Assembly: GCF_963576545.1 (NCBI RefSeq)
Contig: NW_026870468.1
Location: 1-64,000, forward strand
Origin: Limanda limanda
Lineage: Eukaryota > Chordata > Actinopteri > Pleuronectiformes > Pleuronectidae
Direction: 5' to 3'
Length of the DNA stretch: 64,000 nt
Translations under genes and position numbers: made by a program
Notes under the pieces: model-generated
The model's input: the letters and a program-made list of their open reading frames with translations, nothing else
What the model was told of the DNA's origin: nothing
The model's database searches: none
In this document: in pieces, positions 34,434-46,798 of the stretch
Position numbering within the stretch: position 1 is the first letter of the stretch
How the letters are laid out: each line of letters starts with the position of its first letter

Positions 34434-37400
34434 GATATTCTTGAATAACTTTTTTTGTGAAGGTCGGAGAGACTTGCAAGTAGGCTCTACCCCCACTAAA
34501 TGGGGTAGCGCGCATCGATCAGTACCATCCTTGAGCTTCTCCGACTTTCGGAAGGGTTAGGGTTAGGGTTAGGGATGAAAGCACATAGGAGAAAGAGATA
34601 TTCTTGAATAACTTTTTTTGTGAAGGTCGGAGAGACTTGCAAGTAGGCTCTACCCCCACTAAATGGGGTAGCGCGCATCGATCGGTACCATCCTTGAGCT
34701 TCTCCGACTTTCGGAAGGGTTAGGGTTAGGGTTAGGGATGAAAGCACATTGGAGAAAGAGATATTCTTGAATAACTTTTTTTGTGAAGGTCGGAGAGACT
34801 TGGAAAGTGGTTGCATCTGGACTAATTTGGGTCCTGCGGATCGATTGGTACCATCCCCGAGCTTGTACGACCTTCGGAAGAGGTCGACCGACGAAATTCC
34901 CCCAAATCTGAGGAGATATTCTTGAATAACTTTTTTTGTGAAGGTCGGAGAGACTTGCAAGTAGGCTCTACCCCCACTAAATGGGGTTGCGCGCATCGAT
35001 CGGTACCATCCTTGAGCTTCTCCGACTTTCGGAAGGGTTAGGGTTAGGGTTAGGGATGAAAGCACATAGGAGAAAGAGATATTCTTGAATAACTTTTTTT
35101 GTGAAGGTCGGAGAGACTTGCAAGTAGGCTCTACCCCCACTAAATGGGGTAGCGCGCATCGATCGGTACCATCCTTGAGCTTCTCCGACTTTCGGAAGGG
35201 TTAGGGTTAGGGTTAGGGATGAAAGCACATAGGAGAAAGAGATATTCTTGAATAACTTTTTTTGTGAAGGTCGGAGAGACTTGGAAAGTGGTTGCATCTG
35301 GACTAATTTGGGTCCTGCGGATCGATTGGTACCATCCCCGAGCTTGTACGACCTTCGGAAGAGGTCGACCGACGAAATTCCCCCAAATCTGAGGAGATAT
35401 TCTTGAATAACTTTTTTTGTGAAGGTCGGAGAGACTTGCAAGTAGGCTCTACCCCCACTAAATGGGGTTGCGCGCATCGATCGGTACCATCCTTGAGCTT
35501 CTCCGACTTTCGGAAGGGTTAGGGTTAGGGTTAGGGATGAAAGCACATAGGAGAAAGAGATATTCTTGAATAACTTTTTTTGTGAAGGTCGGAGAGACTT
35601 GCAAGTAGGCTCTACCCCCACTAAATGGGGTAGCGCGCATCGATCGGTACCATCCTTGAGCTTCTCCGACTTTCGGAAGGGTTAGGGTTAGGGTTAGGGA
35701 TGAAAGCACATAGGAGAAAGAGATATTCTTGAATAACTTTTTTTGTGAAGGTCGGAGAGACTTGCAAGTAGGCTCTACCCCCACTAAATGGGGTAGCGCG
35801 CATCGATCGGTACCATCTTTGAGCTTCTCCGACTTTGGGAAGGGTTAGGGTTAGGGTTAGGGATGAAAGCACATAGGAGAAAGAGATATTCTTGAATAAC
35901 TTTTTTTGTGAAGGTCGGAGAGACTTGCAAGTAGGCTCTACCCCCACTAAATGGGGTAGCGCGCATCGATCGGTACCATCCTTGAGCTTCTCCGACTTTC
36001 GGAAGGGTTAGGGTTAGGGTTAGGGATGAAAGCACATAGGAGAAAGAGATATTCTTGAATAACTTTTTTTGTGAAGGTCGGAGAGACTTGGAAAGTGGTT
36101 GCATCTGGACTAATTTGGGTCCTGCGGATCGATTGGTACCATCCCCGAGCTTGTACGACCTTCGGAAGAGGTCGACCGACGAAATTCCCCCAAATCTGAG
36201 GAGATATTCTTGAATAACTTTTTTTGTGAAGGTTGGAGAGACTTGCAAGTAGGCTCTACCCCCACTAAATGGGGTTGCGCGCATCGATCGGTACCATCCT
36301 TGAGCTTCTCCGACTTTCGGAAGGGTTAGGGTTAGGGTTAGGGATGAAAGCACATAGGAGAAAGAGATATTCTTGAATAACTTTTTTTGTGAAGGTCGGA
36401 GAGACTTGCAAGTAGGCTCTACCCCCACTAAATGGGGTAGCGCGCATCGATCGGTACCATCCTTGAGCTTCTCCGACTTTCGGAAGGGTTAGGGTTAGGG
36501 TTAGGGATGAAAGCACATAGGAGAAAGAGATATTCTTGAATAACTTTTTTTGTGAAGGTCGGAGAGACTTGCAAGTAGGCTCTACCCCCACTAAATGGGG
36601 TAGCGCGCATCGATCGGTACCATCCTTGAGCTTCTCCGACTTTCGGAAGGGTTAGGGTTAGGGTTAGGGATGAAAGCACATAGGAGAAAGAGATATTCTT
36701 GAATAACTTTTTTTGTGAAGGTCGGAGAGACTTGGAAAGTGGTTGCATCTGGACTAATTTGGGTCCTGCGGATCGATTGGTACCATCCCCGAGCTTGTAC
36801 GACCTTCGGAAGAGGTCGACCGACGAAATTCCCCCAAATCTGAGGAGATATTCTTGAATAACTTTTTTTGTGAAGGTCGGAGAGACTTGCAAGTAGGCTC
36901 TACCCCCACTAAATGGGGTTGCGCGCATCGATCGGTACCATCCTTGAGCTTCTCCGACTTTCGGAAGGGTTAGGGTTAGGGTTAGGGATGAAAGCACATA
37001 GGAGAAAGAGATATTCTTGAATAACTTTTTTTGTGAAGGTCGGAGAGACTTGCAAGTAGGCTCTACCCCCACTAAATGGGGTAGCGCGCATCGATCGGTA
37101 CCATCCTTGAGCTTCTCCGACTTTCGGAAGGGTTAGGGTTAGGGTTAGGGATGAAAGCACATAGGAGAAAGAGATATTCTTGAATAACTTTTTTTGTGAA
37201 GGTCGGAGAGACTTGGAAAGTGGTTGCATCTGGACTAATTTGGGTCCTGCGGATCGATTGGTACCATCCCCGAGCTTGTACGACCTTCGGAAGAGGTCGA
37301 CCGACGAAATTCCCCCAAATCTGAGGAGATATTCTTGAATAACTTTTTTTGTGAAGGTCGGAGAGACTTGCAAGTAGGCTCTACCCCCACTAAATGGGGT

Positions 37401-39748
37401 TGCGCGCATCGATCGGTACCATCCTTGAGCTTCTCCGACTTTCGGAAGGGTTAGGGTTAGGGTTAGGGATGAAAGCACATAGGAGAAAGAGATATTCTTG
37501 AATAACTTTTTTTGTGAAGGTCGGAGAGACTTGCAAGTAGGCTCTACCCCCACTAAATGGGGTAGCGCGCATCGATCGGTACCATCCTTGAGCTTCTCCG
37601 ACTTTCGGAAGGGTTAGGGTTAGGGTTAGGGATGAAAGCACATAGGAGAAAGAGATATTCTTGAATAACTTTTTTTGTGAAGGTCGGAGAGACTTGCAAG
37701 TAGGCTCTACCCCCACTAAATGGGGTAGCGCGCATCGATCAGTACCATCCTTGAGCTTCTCCGACTTTCGGAAGGGTTAGGGTTAGGGTTAGGGATGAAA
37801 GCACATAGGAGAAAGAGATATTCTTGAATAACTTTTTTTGTGAAGGTCGGAGAGACTTGCAAGTAGGCTCTACCCCCACTAAATGGGGTAGCGCGCATCG
37901 ATCGGTACCATCCTTGAGCTTCTCCGACTTTCGGAAGGGTTAGGGTTAGGGTTAGGGATGAAAGCACATTGGAGAAAGAGATATTCTTGAATAACTTTTT
38001 TTGTGAAGGTCGGAGAGACTTGGAAAGTGGTTGCATCTGGACTAATTTGGGTCCTGCGGATCGATTGGTACCATCCCCGAGCTTGTACGACCTTCGGAAG
38101 AGGTCGACCGACGAAATTCCCCCAAATCTGAGGAGATATTCTTGAATAACTTTTTTTGTGAAGGTCGGAGAGACTTGCAAGTAGGCTCTACCCCCACTAA
38201 ATGGGGTTGCGCGCATCGATCGGTACCATCCTTGAGCTTCTCCGACTTTCGGAAGGGTTAGGGTTAGGGTTAGGGATGAAAGCACATAGGAGAAAGAGAT
38301 ATTCTTGAATAACTTTTTTTGTGAAGGTCGGAGAGACTTGCAAGTAGGCTCTACCCCCACTAAATGGGGTAGCGCACATCGATCGGTACCATCCTTGAGC
38401 TTCTCCGACTTTCGGAAGGGTTAGGGTTAGGGTTAGGGATGAAAGCACATAGGAGAAAGAGATATTCTTGAATAACTTTTTTTGTGAAGGTCGGAGAGAC
38501 TTGGAAAGTGGTTGCATCTGGACTAATTTGGGTCCTGCGGATCGATTGGTACCATCCCCGAGCTTGTACAACCTTCGGAAGAGGTCGACCGACGAAATTC
38601 CCCCAAATCTGAGGAGATATTCTTGAATAACTTTTTTTGTGAAGGTTGGAGAGACTTGCAAGTAGGCTCTACCCCCACTAAATGGGGTTGCACGCATCGA
38701 TCGGTACCATCCTTGAGCTTCTCCGACTTTCGGAAGGGTTAGGGTTAGGGTTAGGGATGAAAGCACATAGGAGAAAGAGATATTCTTGAATAACTTTTTT
38801 TGTGAAGGTCGGAGAGACTTGCAAGTAGGCTCTACCCCCACTAAATGGGGTAGCGCGCATCGATCGGTACCATCCTTGAGCTTCTCCGACTTTCGGAAGG
38901 GTTAGGGTTAGGGTTAGGGATGAAAGCACATAGGAGAAAGAGATATTCTTGAATAACTTTTTTTGTGAAGGTCGGAGAGACTTGCAAGTAGGCTCTACCC
39001 CCACTAAATGGGGTAGCGCGCATCGATCGGTACCATCTTTGAGCTTCTCCGACTTTCGGAAGGGTTAGGGTTAGGGTTAGGGATGAAAGCACATAGGAGA
39101 AAGAGATATTCTTGAATAACTTTTTTTGTGAAGGTCGGAGAGACTTGCAAGTAGGCTCTACCCCCACTAAATGGGGTAGCGCGCATCGATCGGTACCATC
39201 TTTGAGCTTCTCCGACTTTCGGAAGGGTTAGGGTTAGGGTTAGGGATGAAAGCACATAGGAGAAAGAGATATTCTTGAATAACTTTTTTTGTGAAGGTCG
39301 GAGAGACTTGGAAAGTGGTTGCATCTGGACTAATTTGGGTCCTGCGGATCGATTGGTACCATCCCCGAGCTTGTACGACCTTCGGAAGAGGTCGACCGAC
39401 GAAATTCCCCCAAATCTGAGGAGATATTCTTGAATAACTTTTTTTGTGAAGGTCGGAGAGACTTGCAAGTAGGCTCTACCCCCACTAAATGGGGTTGCGC
39501 GCATCGATCGGTACCATCCTTGAGCTTCTCCGACTTTCGGAAGGGTTAGGGTTAGGGTTAGGGATGAAAGCACATAGGAGAAAGAGATATTCTTGAATAA
39601 CTTTTTTTGTGAAGGTCGGAGAGACTTGCAAGTAGGCTCTACCCCCACTAAATGGGGTAGCGCGCATCGATCGGTACCATCCTTGAGCTTCTTCGACTTT
39701 CGGAAGGGTTAGGGTTAGGGTTAGGGATGAAAGCACATAGGAGAAAGA
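33953..39748 (+). repeat. 20-unit repeat of 3220 bp, second copy shorter
   Basis: Copy one is 33953-37172; 37173-39748 matches 33953-36528. S units start at 33953, 34760, 35241, 36048, 36692, then 37173, 37980, 38461, 39268. Markers are L with GATCAGTACC without the TT subtype (34434, 37654), L with CACATTGG (34597, 37817) and L with CATCTTTGAG (35722, 38942). The copies are more diverged than those of the 2081- or 1767-bp repeats: copy two adds GCACATC (38298), TACAACC (38461) and TTGCACGC (38616). Confidence 0.85.
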
Positions 39749-42700
39749 GATATTCTTGAATAACTTTTTTTGTGAAGGTCGGAGAGACTTGGAAAGTGGT
39801 TGCATCTGGACTAATTTGGGTCCTGCGGATCGATTGGTACCATCCCCGAGCTTGTACGACCTTCGGAAGAGGTCGACCGACGAAATTCCCCCAAATCTGA
39901 GGAGATATTCTTGAATAACTTTTTTTGTGAAGGTCGGAGAGACTTGCAAGTAGGCTCTACCCCCACTAAATGGGGTTGCGCGCATCGATCAGTACCATCC
40001 TTGAGCTTCTCCGACTTTCGGAAGGGTTAGGGTTAGGGTTAGGGATGAAAGCACATAGGAGAAAGAGATATTCTTGAATAACTTTTTTTGTGAAGGTCGG
40101 AGAGACTTGCAAGTAGGCTCTACCCCCACTAAATGGGGTAGCGCACATCGATCGGTACCATCCTTGAGCTTCTCCGACTTTCGGAAGGGTTAGGGTTAGG
40201 GTTAGGGATGAAAGCACATAGGAGAAAGAGATATTCTTGAATAACTTTTTTTGTGAAGGTCGGAGAGACTTGGAAAGTGGTTGCATCTGGACTAATTTGG
40301 GTCCTGCGGATCGATTGGTACCATCCCCGAGCTTGTACGACCTTCGGAAGAGGTCGACCGACGAAATTCCCCCAAATCTGAGGAGATATTCTTGAATAAC
40401 TTTTTTTGTGAAGGTCGGAGAGACTTGCAAGTAGGCTCTACCCCCACTAAATGGGGTTGCGCGCATCGATCGGTACCATTCTTGAGCTTCTCCGACTTTC
40501 GGAAGGGTTAGGGTTAGGGTTAAGGATGAAAGCACATAGGAGAAAGAGATATTCTTGAATAACTTTTTTTGTGAAGGTCGGAGAGACTTGCAAGTAGGCT
40601 CTACCCCCACTAAATGGGGTAGCGCGCATCGATCGGTACCATCCTTGAGCTTCTCCGACTTTCGGAAGGGTTAGGGTTAGGGTTAGGGATGAAAGCACAT
40701 AGGAGAAAGAGATATTCTTGAATAACTTTTTTTGTGAAGGTCGGAGAGACTTGGAAAGTGGTTGCATCTGGACTAATTTGGGTCCTGCGGATCGATTGGT
40801 ACCATCCCCGAGCTTGTACGACCTTCGGAAGAGGTCGACCGACGAAATTCCCCCAAATCTGAGGAGATATTCTTGAATAACTTTTTTTGTGAAGGTCGGA
40901 GAGACTTGCAAGTAGGCTCTACCCCCACTAAATGGGGTTGCGCGCATCGATCAGTACCATCTTTGAGCTTCTCCGACTTTCGGAAGGGTTAGGGTTAGGG
41001 TTAGGGATGAAAGCACATAGGAGAAAGAGATATTCTTGAATAACTTTTTTTGTGAAGGTCGGAAAGACTTGGAAAGTGGTTGCATCTGGACTAATTTGGG
41101 TCCTGCGGATCGATTGGTACCATCCCCGAGCTTGTACGACCTTCGAAAGAGGTCGACCGACGAAATTCCCCCAAATCTGAGGAGATATTCTTGAATAACT
41201 TTTTTTGTGAAGGTCGGAGAGACTTGCAAGTAGGCTCTACCCCCACTAAATGGGGTTGCGCGCATCGATCAGTACCATCCTTGAGCTTCTCCGACTTTCG
41301 GAAGGGTTAGGGTTAGGGTTAGGGATGAAAGCACATAGGAGAAAGAGATATTCTTGAATAACTTTTTTTGTGAAGGTCGGAGAGACTTGCAAGTAGGCTC
41401 TACCCCCACTAAATGGGGTAGCGCGCATCGATCGGTACCATCCTTGAGCTTCTCCGACTTTCGGAAGGGTTAGGGTTAGGGTTAGGGATGAAAGCACATA
41501 GGAGAAAGAGATATTCTTGAATAACTTTTTTTGTGAAGGTCGGAGAGACTTGCAAGTAGGCTCTACCCCCACTAAATGGGGTAGCGCGCATCGATCGGTA
41601 CCATCTTTGAGCTTCTCCGACTTTCGGAAGGGTTAGGGTTAGGGTTAGGGATGAAAGCACATAGGAGAAAGAGATATTCTTGAATAACTTTTTTTGTGAA
41701 GGTCGGAGAGACTTGCAAGTAGGCTCTACCCCCACTAAATGGGGTAGCGCGCATCGATCGGTACCATCCTTGAGCTTCTCCGACTTTCGGAAGGGTTAGG
41801 GTTAGGGTTAGGGATGAAAGCACATAGGAGAAAGAGATATTCTTGAATAACTTTTTTTGTGAAGGTCGGAGAGACTTGGAAAGTGGTTGCATCTGGACTA
41901 ATTTGGGTCCTGCGGATCGATTGGTACCATCCCCGAGCTTGTACGACCTTCGGAAGAGGTCGACCGACGAAATTCCCCCAAATCTGAGGAGATATTCTTG
42001 AATAACTTTTTTTGTGAAGGTCGGAGAGACTTGCAAGTAGGCTCTACCCCCACTAAATGGGGTTGCGCGCATCGATCGGTACCATCCTTGAGCTTCTCCG
42101 ACTTTCGGAAGGGTTAGGGTTAGGGTTAGGGATGAAAGCACATAGGAGAAAGAGATATTCTTGAATAACTTTTTTTGTGAAGGTCGGAGAGACTTGCAAG
42201 TAGGCTCTACCCCCACTAAATGGGGTAGCGCGCATCGATCGGTACCATCCTTGAGCTTCTCCGACTTTCGGAAGGGTTAGGGTTAGGGTTAGGGATGAAA
42301 GCACATAGGAGAAAGAGATATTCTTGAATAACTTTTTTTGTGAAGGTCGGAGAGACTTGGAAAGTGGTTGCATCTGGACTAATTTGGGTCCTGCGGATCG
42401 ATTGGTACCATCCCCGAGCTTGTACGACCTTCGGAAGAGGTCGACCGACGAAATTCCCCCAAATCTGAGGAGATATTCTTGAATAACTTTTTTTGTGAAG
42501 GTCGGAGAGACTTGCAAGTAGGCTCTACCCCCACTAAATGGGGTTGCGCGCATCGATCAGTACCATCCTTGAGCTTCTCCGACTTTCGGAAGGGTTAGGG
42601 TTAGGGTTAGGGATGAAAGCACATAGGAGAAAGAGATATTCTTGAATAACTTTTTTTGTGAAGGTCGGAGAGACTTGGAAAGTGGTTGCATCTGGACTAA

Positions 42701-43604
42701 TTTGGGTCCTGCAGATCGATTGGTACCATCCCCGAGCTTGTACGACCTTCGGAAGAGGTCGACCGACGAAATTCCCCCAAATCTGAGGAGATATTCTTGA
42801 ATAACTTTTTTTGTGAAGGTCGGAGAGACTTGCAAGTAGGCTCTACCCCCACTAAATGGGGTTGCGCGCATCGATCAGTACCATCCTTGAGCTTCTCCGA
42901 CTTTCGGAAGGGTTAGGGTTAGGGTTAGGGATGAAAGCACATAGGAGAAAGAGATATTCTTGAATAACTTTTTTTGTGAAGGTCGGAGAGACTTGCAAGT
43001 AGGCTCTACCCCCACTAAATGGGGTAGCGCGCATCGATCGGTACCATCCTTGAGCTTCTCCGACTTTCGGAAGGGTTAGGGTTAGGGTTAGGGATGAAAG
43101 CACATAGGAGAAAGAGATATTCTTGAAAAACTTTTTTTGTGAAGGTCGGAGAGACTTGCAAGTAGGCTCTACCCCCACTAAATGGGGTAGCGCGCATCGA
43201 TCGGTACCATCCTTGAGCTTCTCCGACTTTCGGAAGGGTTAGGGTTAGGGTTAGGGATGAAAGCACATAGGAGAAAGAGATATTCTTGAAAAACTTTTTT
43301 TGTGAAGGTCGGAGAGACTTGCAAGTAGGCTCTACCCCCACTAAATGGGGTAACGCACATCGATCGGTACCATCCTTGAGCTTCTCCGACTTTCGGAAGG
43401 GTTAGGGTTAGGGTTAGGGATGAAAGCACATAGGAGAAAGAGATATTCTTGAATAACTTTTTTTGTGAAGGTCGGAGAGACTTGCAAGTAGGCTCTACCC
43501 CCACTAAATGGGGTAGCGCGCATCGATCGGTACCATCCTTGAGCTTCTCCGACTTTCGGAAGGGTTAGGGTTAGGGTTAGGGATGAAAGCACATAGGAGA
43601 AAGA
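39749..43604 (+). repeat. S-rich segment with AGTACC-variant L units
   Basis: S units start at 39749, 40230, 40711, 41029, 41836, 42317 and 42635. L units at 39904, 40866, 41184, 42472 and 42790 carry GATCAGTACC, which removes the GGTACC palindrome and adds a TGA on the minus strand. The S at 41029 has GGAAAGAC and CTTCGAAAG. L units at 43116 and 43279 have TTGAAAAAC. From 40067 onward this segment is the left partner of 53881-58378. Confidence 0.87.
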
Positions 43605-43879
43605 GATATTCTTGAATAACTTTTTTTGTGAAGGTCGGAGAGACTTGGAAAGTGGTTGCATCTGGACTAATTTGGGTCCTGCAGATCGATTGGTACCATC
43701 CCCGAGCTTGTACGACCTTCGGAAGAGGTCGACCGACGAAATTCCCCCAAATCTGAGGAGATATTCTTGAATAACTTTTTTTGTGAAGGTCGGAGAGACT
43801 TGCAAGTAGGCTCTACCCCCACTAAATGGGGTAGCGCGCATCGATCGGTACCATCCTTGAGCTTCTCCGACTTTCGGAA

Positions 43880-43906
43880 GGGTTAGGGTTAGGGTTAGGG
43901 TTAGGG
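43880..43906 (+). repeat. Expanded telomere block, four TTAGGG
   Basis: L unit 43760-43928 is 169 bp, with five GGG tracts. It lies between an S with CTGCAGATC and a plain S, the same context as the other three expanded units. Confidence 0.95.
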
Positions 43907-46771
43907 ATGAAAGCACATAGGAGAAAGAGATATTCTTGAATAACTTTTTTTGTGAAGGTCGGAGAGACTTGGAAAGTGGTTGCATCTGGACTAATTTGGG
44001 TCCTGCGGATCGATTGGTACCATCCCCGAGCTTGTACGACCTTCGGAAGAGGTCGACCGACGAAATTCCCCCAAATCTGAGGAGATATTCTTGAATAACT
44101 TTTTTTGTGAAGGTCGGAGAGACTTGCAAGTAGGCTCTACCCCCACTAAATGGGGTTGCGCGCATCGATCAGTACCATCCTTGAGCTTCTCCGACTTTCG
44201 GAAGGGTTAGGGTTAGGGTTAGGGATGAAAGCACATAGGAGAAAGAGATATTCTTGAATAACTTTTTTTGTGAAGGTCGGAGAGACTTGGAAAGTGGTTG
44301 CATCTGGACTAATTTGGGTCCTGCGGATCGATTGGTACCATCCCCGAGCTTGTACGACCTTCGGAAGAGGTCGACCGACGAAATTCCCCCAAATCTGAGG
44401 AGATATTCTTGAATAACTTTTTTTGTGAAGGTCGGAGAGACTTGCAAGTAGGCTCTACCCCCACTAAATGGGGTAGCGCGCATCGATCGGTACCATCCTT
44501 GAGCTTCTCCGACTTTCGGAAGGGTTAGGGTTAGGGTTAGGGATGAAAGCACATAGGAGAAAGAGATATTCTTGAAAAACTTTTTTTGTGAAGGTCGGAG
44601 AGACTTGCAAGTAGGCTCTACCCCCACTAAATGGGGTAGCGCGCATCGATCGGTACCATCCTTGAGCTTCTCCGACTTTCGGAAGGGTTAGGGTTAGGGT
44701 TAGGGATGAAAGCACATAGGAGAAAGAGATATTCTTGAAAAACTTTTTTTGTGAAGGTCGGAGAGACTTGCAAGTAGGCTCTACCCCCACTAAATGGGGT
44801 AACGCGCATCGATCGGTACCATCCTTGAGCTTCTCCGACTTTCGGAAGGGTTAGGGTTAGGGTTAGGGATGAAAGCACATAGGAGAAAGAGATATTCTTG
44901 AATAACTTTTTTTGTGAAGGTCGGAGAGACTTGCAAGTAGGCTCTACCCCCACTAAATGGGGTAGCGCGCATCGATCGGTACCATCCTTGAGCTTTTCCG
45001 ACTTTCGGAAGGGTTAGGGTTAGGGTTAGGGATGAAAGCACATAGGAGAAAGAGATATTCTTGAATAACTTTTTTTGTGAAGGTCGGAGAGACTTGCAAG
45101 TAGGCTCTACCCCCACTAAATGGGGTAGCGCACATCGATCGGTACCATCCTTGAGCTTCTCCGACTTTCGGAAGGGTTAGGGTTAGGGTTAGGGATGAAA
45201 GCACATAGGAGAAAGAGATATTCTTGAATAACTTTTTTTGTGAAGGTCGGAGAGACTTGGAAAGTGGTTGCATCTGGACTAATTTGGGTCCTGCGGATCG
45301 ATTGGTACCATCCCCGAGCTTGTACGACCTTCGGAAGAGGTCGACCGACGAAATTCCCCCAAATCTGAGGAGATATTCTTGAATAACTTTTTTTGTGAAG
45401 GTCGGAGAGACTTGCAAGTAGGCTCTACCCCCACTAAATGGGGTTGCGCGCATCGATCAGTACCATCCTTGAGCTTCTCCGACTTTCGGAAGGGTTAGGG
45501 TTAGGGTTAGGGATGAAAGCACATAGGAGAAAGAGATATTCTTGAATAACTTTTTTTGTGAAGGTCGGAGAGACTTGGAAAGTGGTTGCATCTGGACTAA
45601 TTTGGGTCCTGCGGATCGATTGGTACCATCCCCGAGCTTGTACGACCTTCGGAAGAGGTCGACCGACGAAATTCCCCCAAATCTGAGGAGATATTCTTGA
45701 ATAACTTTTTTTGTGAAGGTCGGAGAGACTTGCAAGTAGGCTCTACCCCCACTAAATGGGGTTGCGCGCATCGATCAGTACCATCCTTGAGCTTCTCCGA
45801 CTTTCGGAAGGGTTAGGGTTAGGGTTAGGGATGAAAGCACATAGGAGAAAGAGATATTCTTGAATAACTTTTTTTGTGAAGGTCGGAGAGACTTGGAAAG
45901 TGGTTGCATCTGGACTAATTTGGGTCCTGCGGATCGATTGGTACCATCCCCGAGCTTGTACGACCTTCGGAAGAGGTCGACCGACGAAATTCCCCCAAAT
46001 CTGAGGAGATATTCTTGAATAACTTTTTTTGTGAAGGTCGGAGAGACTTGCAAGTAGGCTCTACCCCCACTAAATGGGGTAGCGCGCATCGATCGGTACC
46101 ATCCTTGAGCTTCTCCGACTTTCGGAAGGGTTAGGGTTAGGGTTAGGGATGAAAGCACATAGGAGAAAGAGATATTCTTGAAAAACTTTTTTTGTGAAGG
46201 TCGGAGAGACTTGCAAGTAGGCTCTACCCCCACTAAATGGGGTAACGCACATCGATCGGTACCATCCTTGAGCTTCTCCGACTTTCGGAAGGGTTAGGGT
46301 TAGGGTTAGGGATGAAAGCACATAGGAGAAAGAGATATTCTTGAATAACTTTTTTTGTGAAGGTCGGAGAGACTTGCAAGTAGGCTCTACCCCCACTAAA
46401 TGGGGTAGCGCGCATCGATCGGTACCATCCTTGAGCTTCTCCGACTTTCGGAAGGGTTAGGGTTAGGGTTAGGGATGAAAGCACATAGGAGAAAGAGATA
46501 TTCTTGAATAACTTTTTTTGTGAAGGTCGGAGAGACTTGGAAAGTGGTTGCATCTGGACTAATTTGGGTCCTGCAGATCGATTGGTACCATCCCCGAGCT
46601 TGTACGACCTTCGGAAGAGGTCGACCGACGAAATTCCCCCAAATCTGAGGAGATATTCTTGAATAACTTTTTTTGTGAAGGTCGGAGAGACTTGCAAGTA
46701 GGCTCTACCCCCACTAAATGGGGTAGCGCGCATCGATCGGTACCATCCTTGAGCTTCTCCGACTTTCGGAA

Positions 46772-46798
46772 GGGTTAGGGTTAGGGTTAGGGTTAGGG
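46772..46798 (+). repeat. Expanded telomere block, four TTAGGG
   Basis: L unit 46652-46820, 169 bp, second of four expanded units, in the same unit context. Confidence 0.95.
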
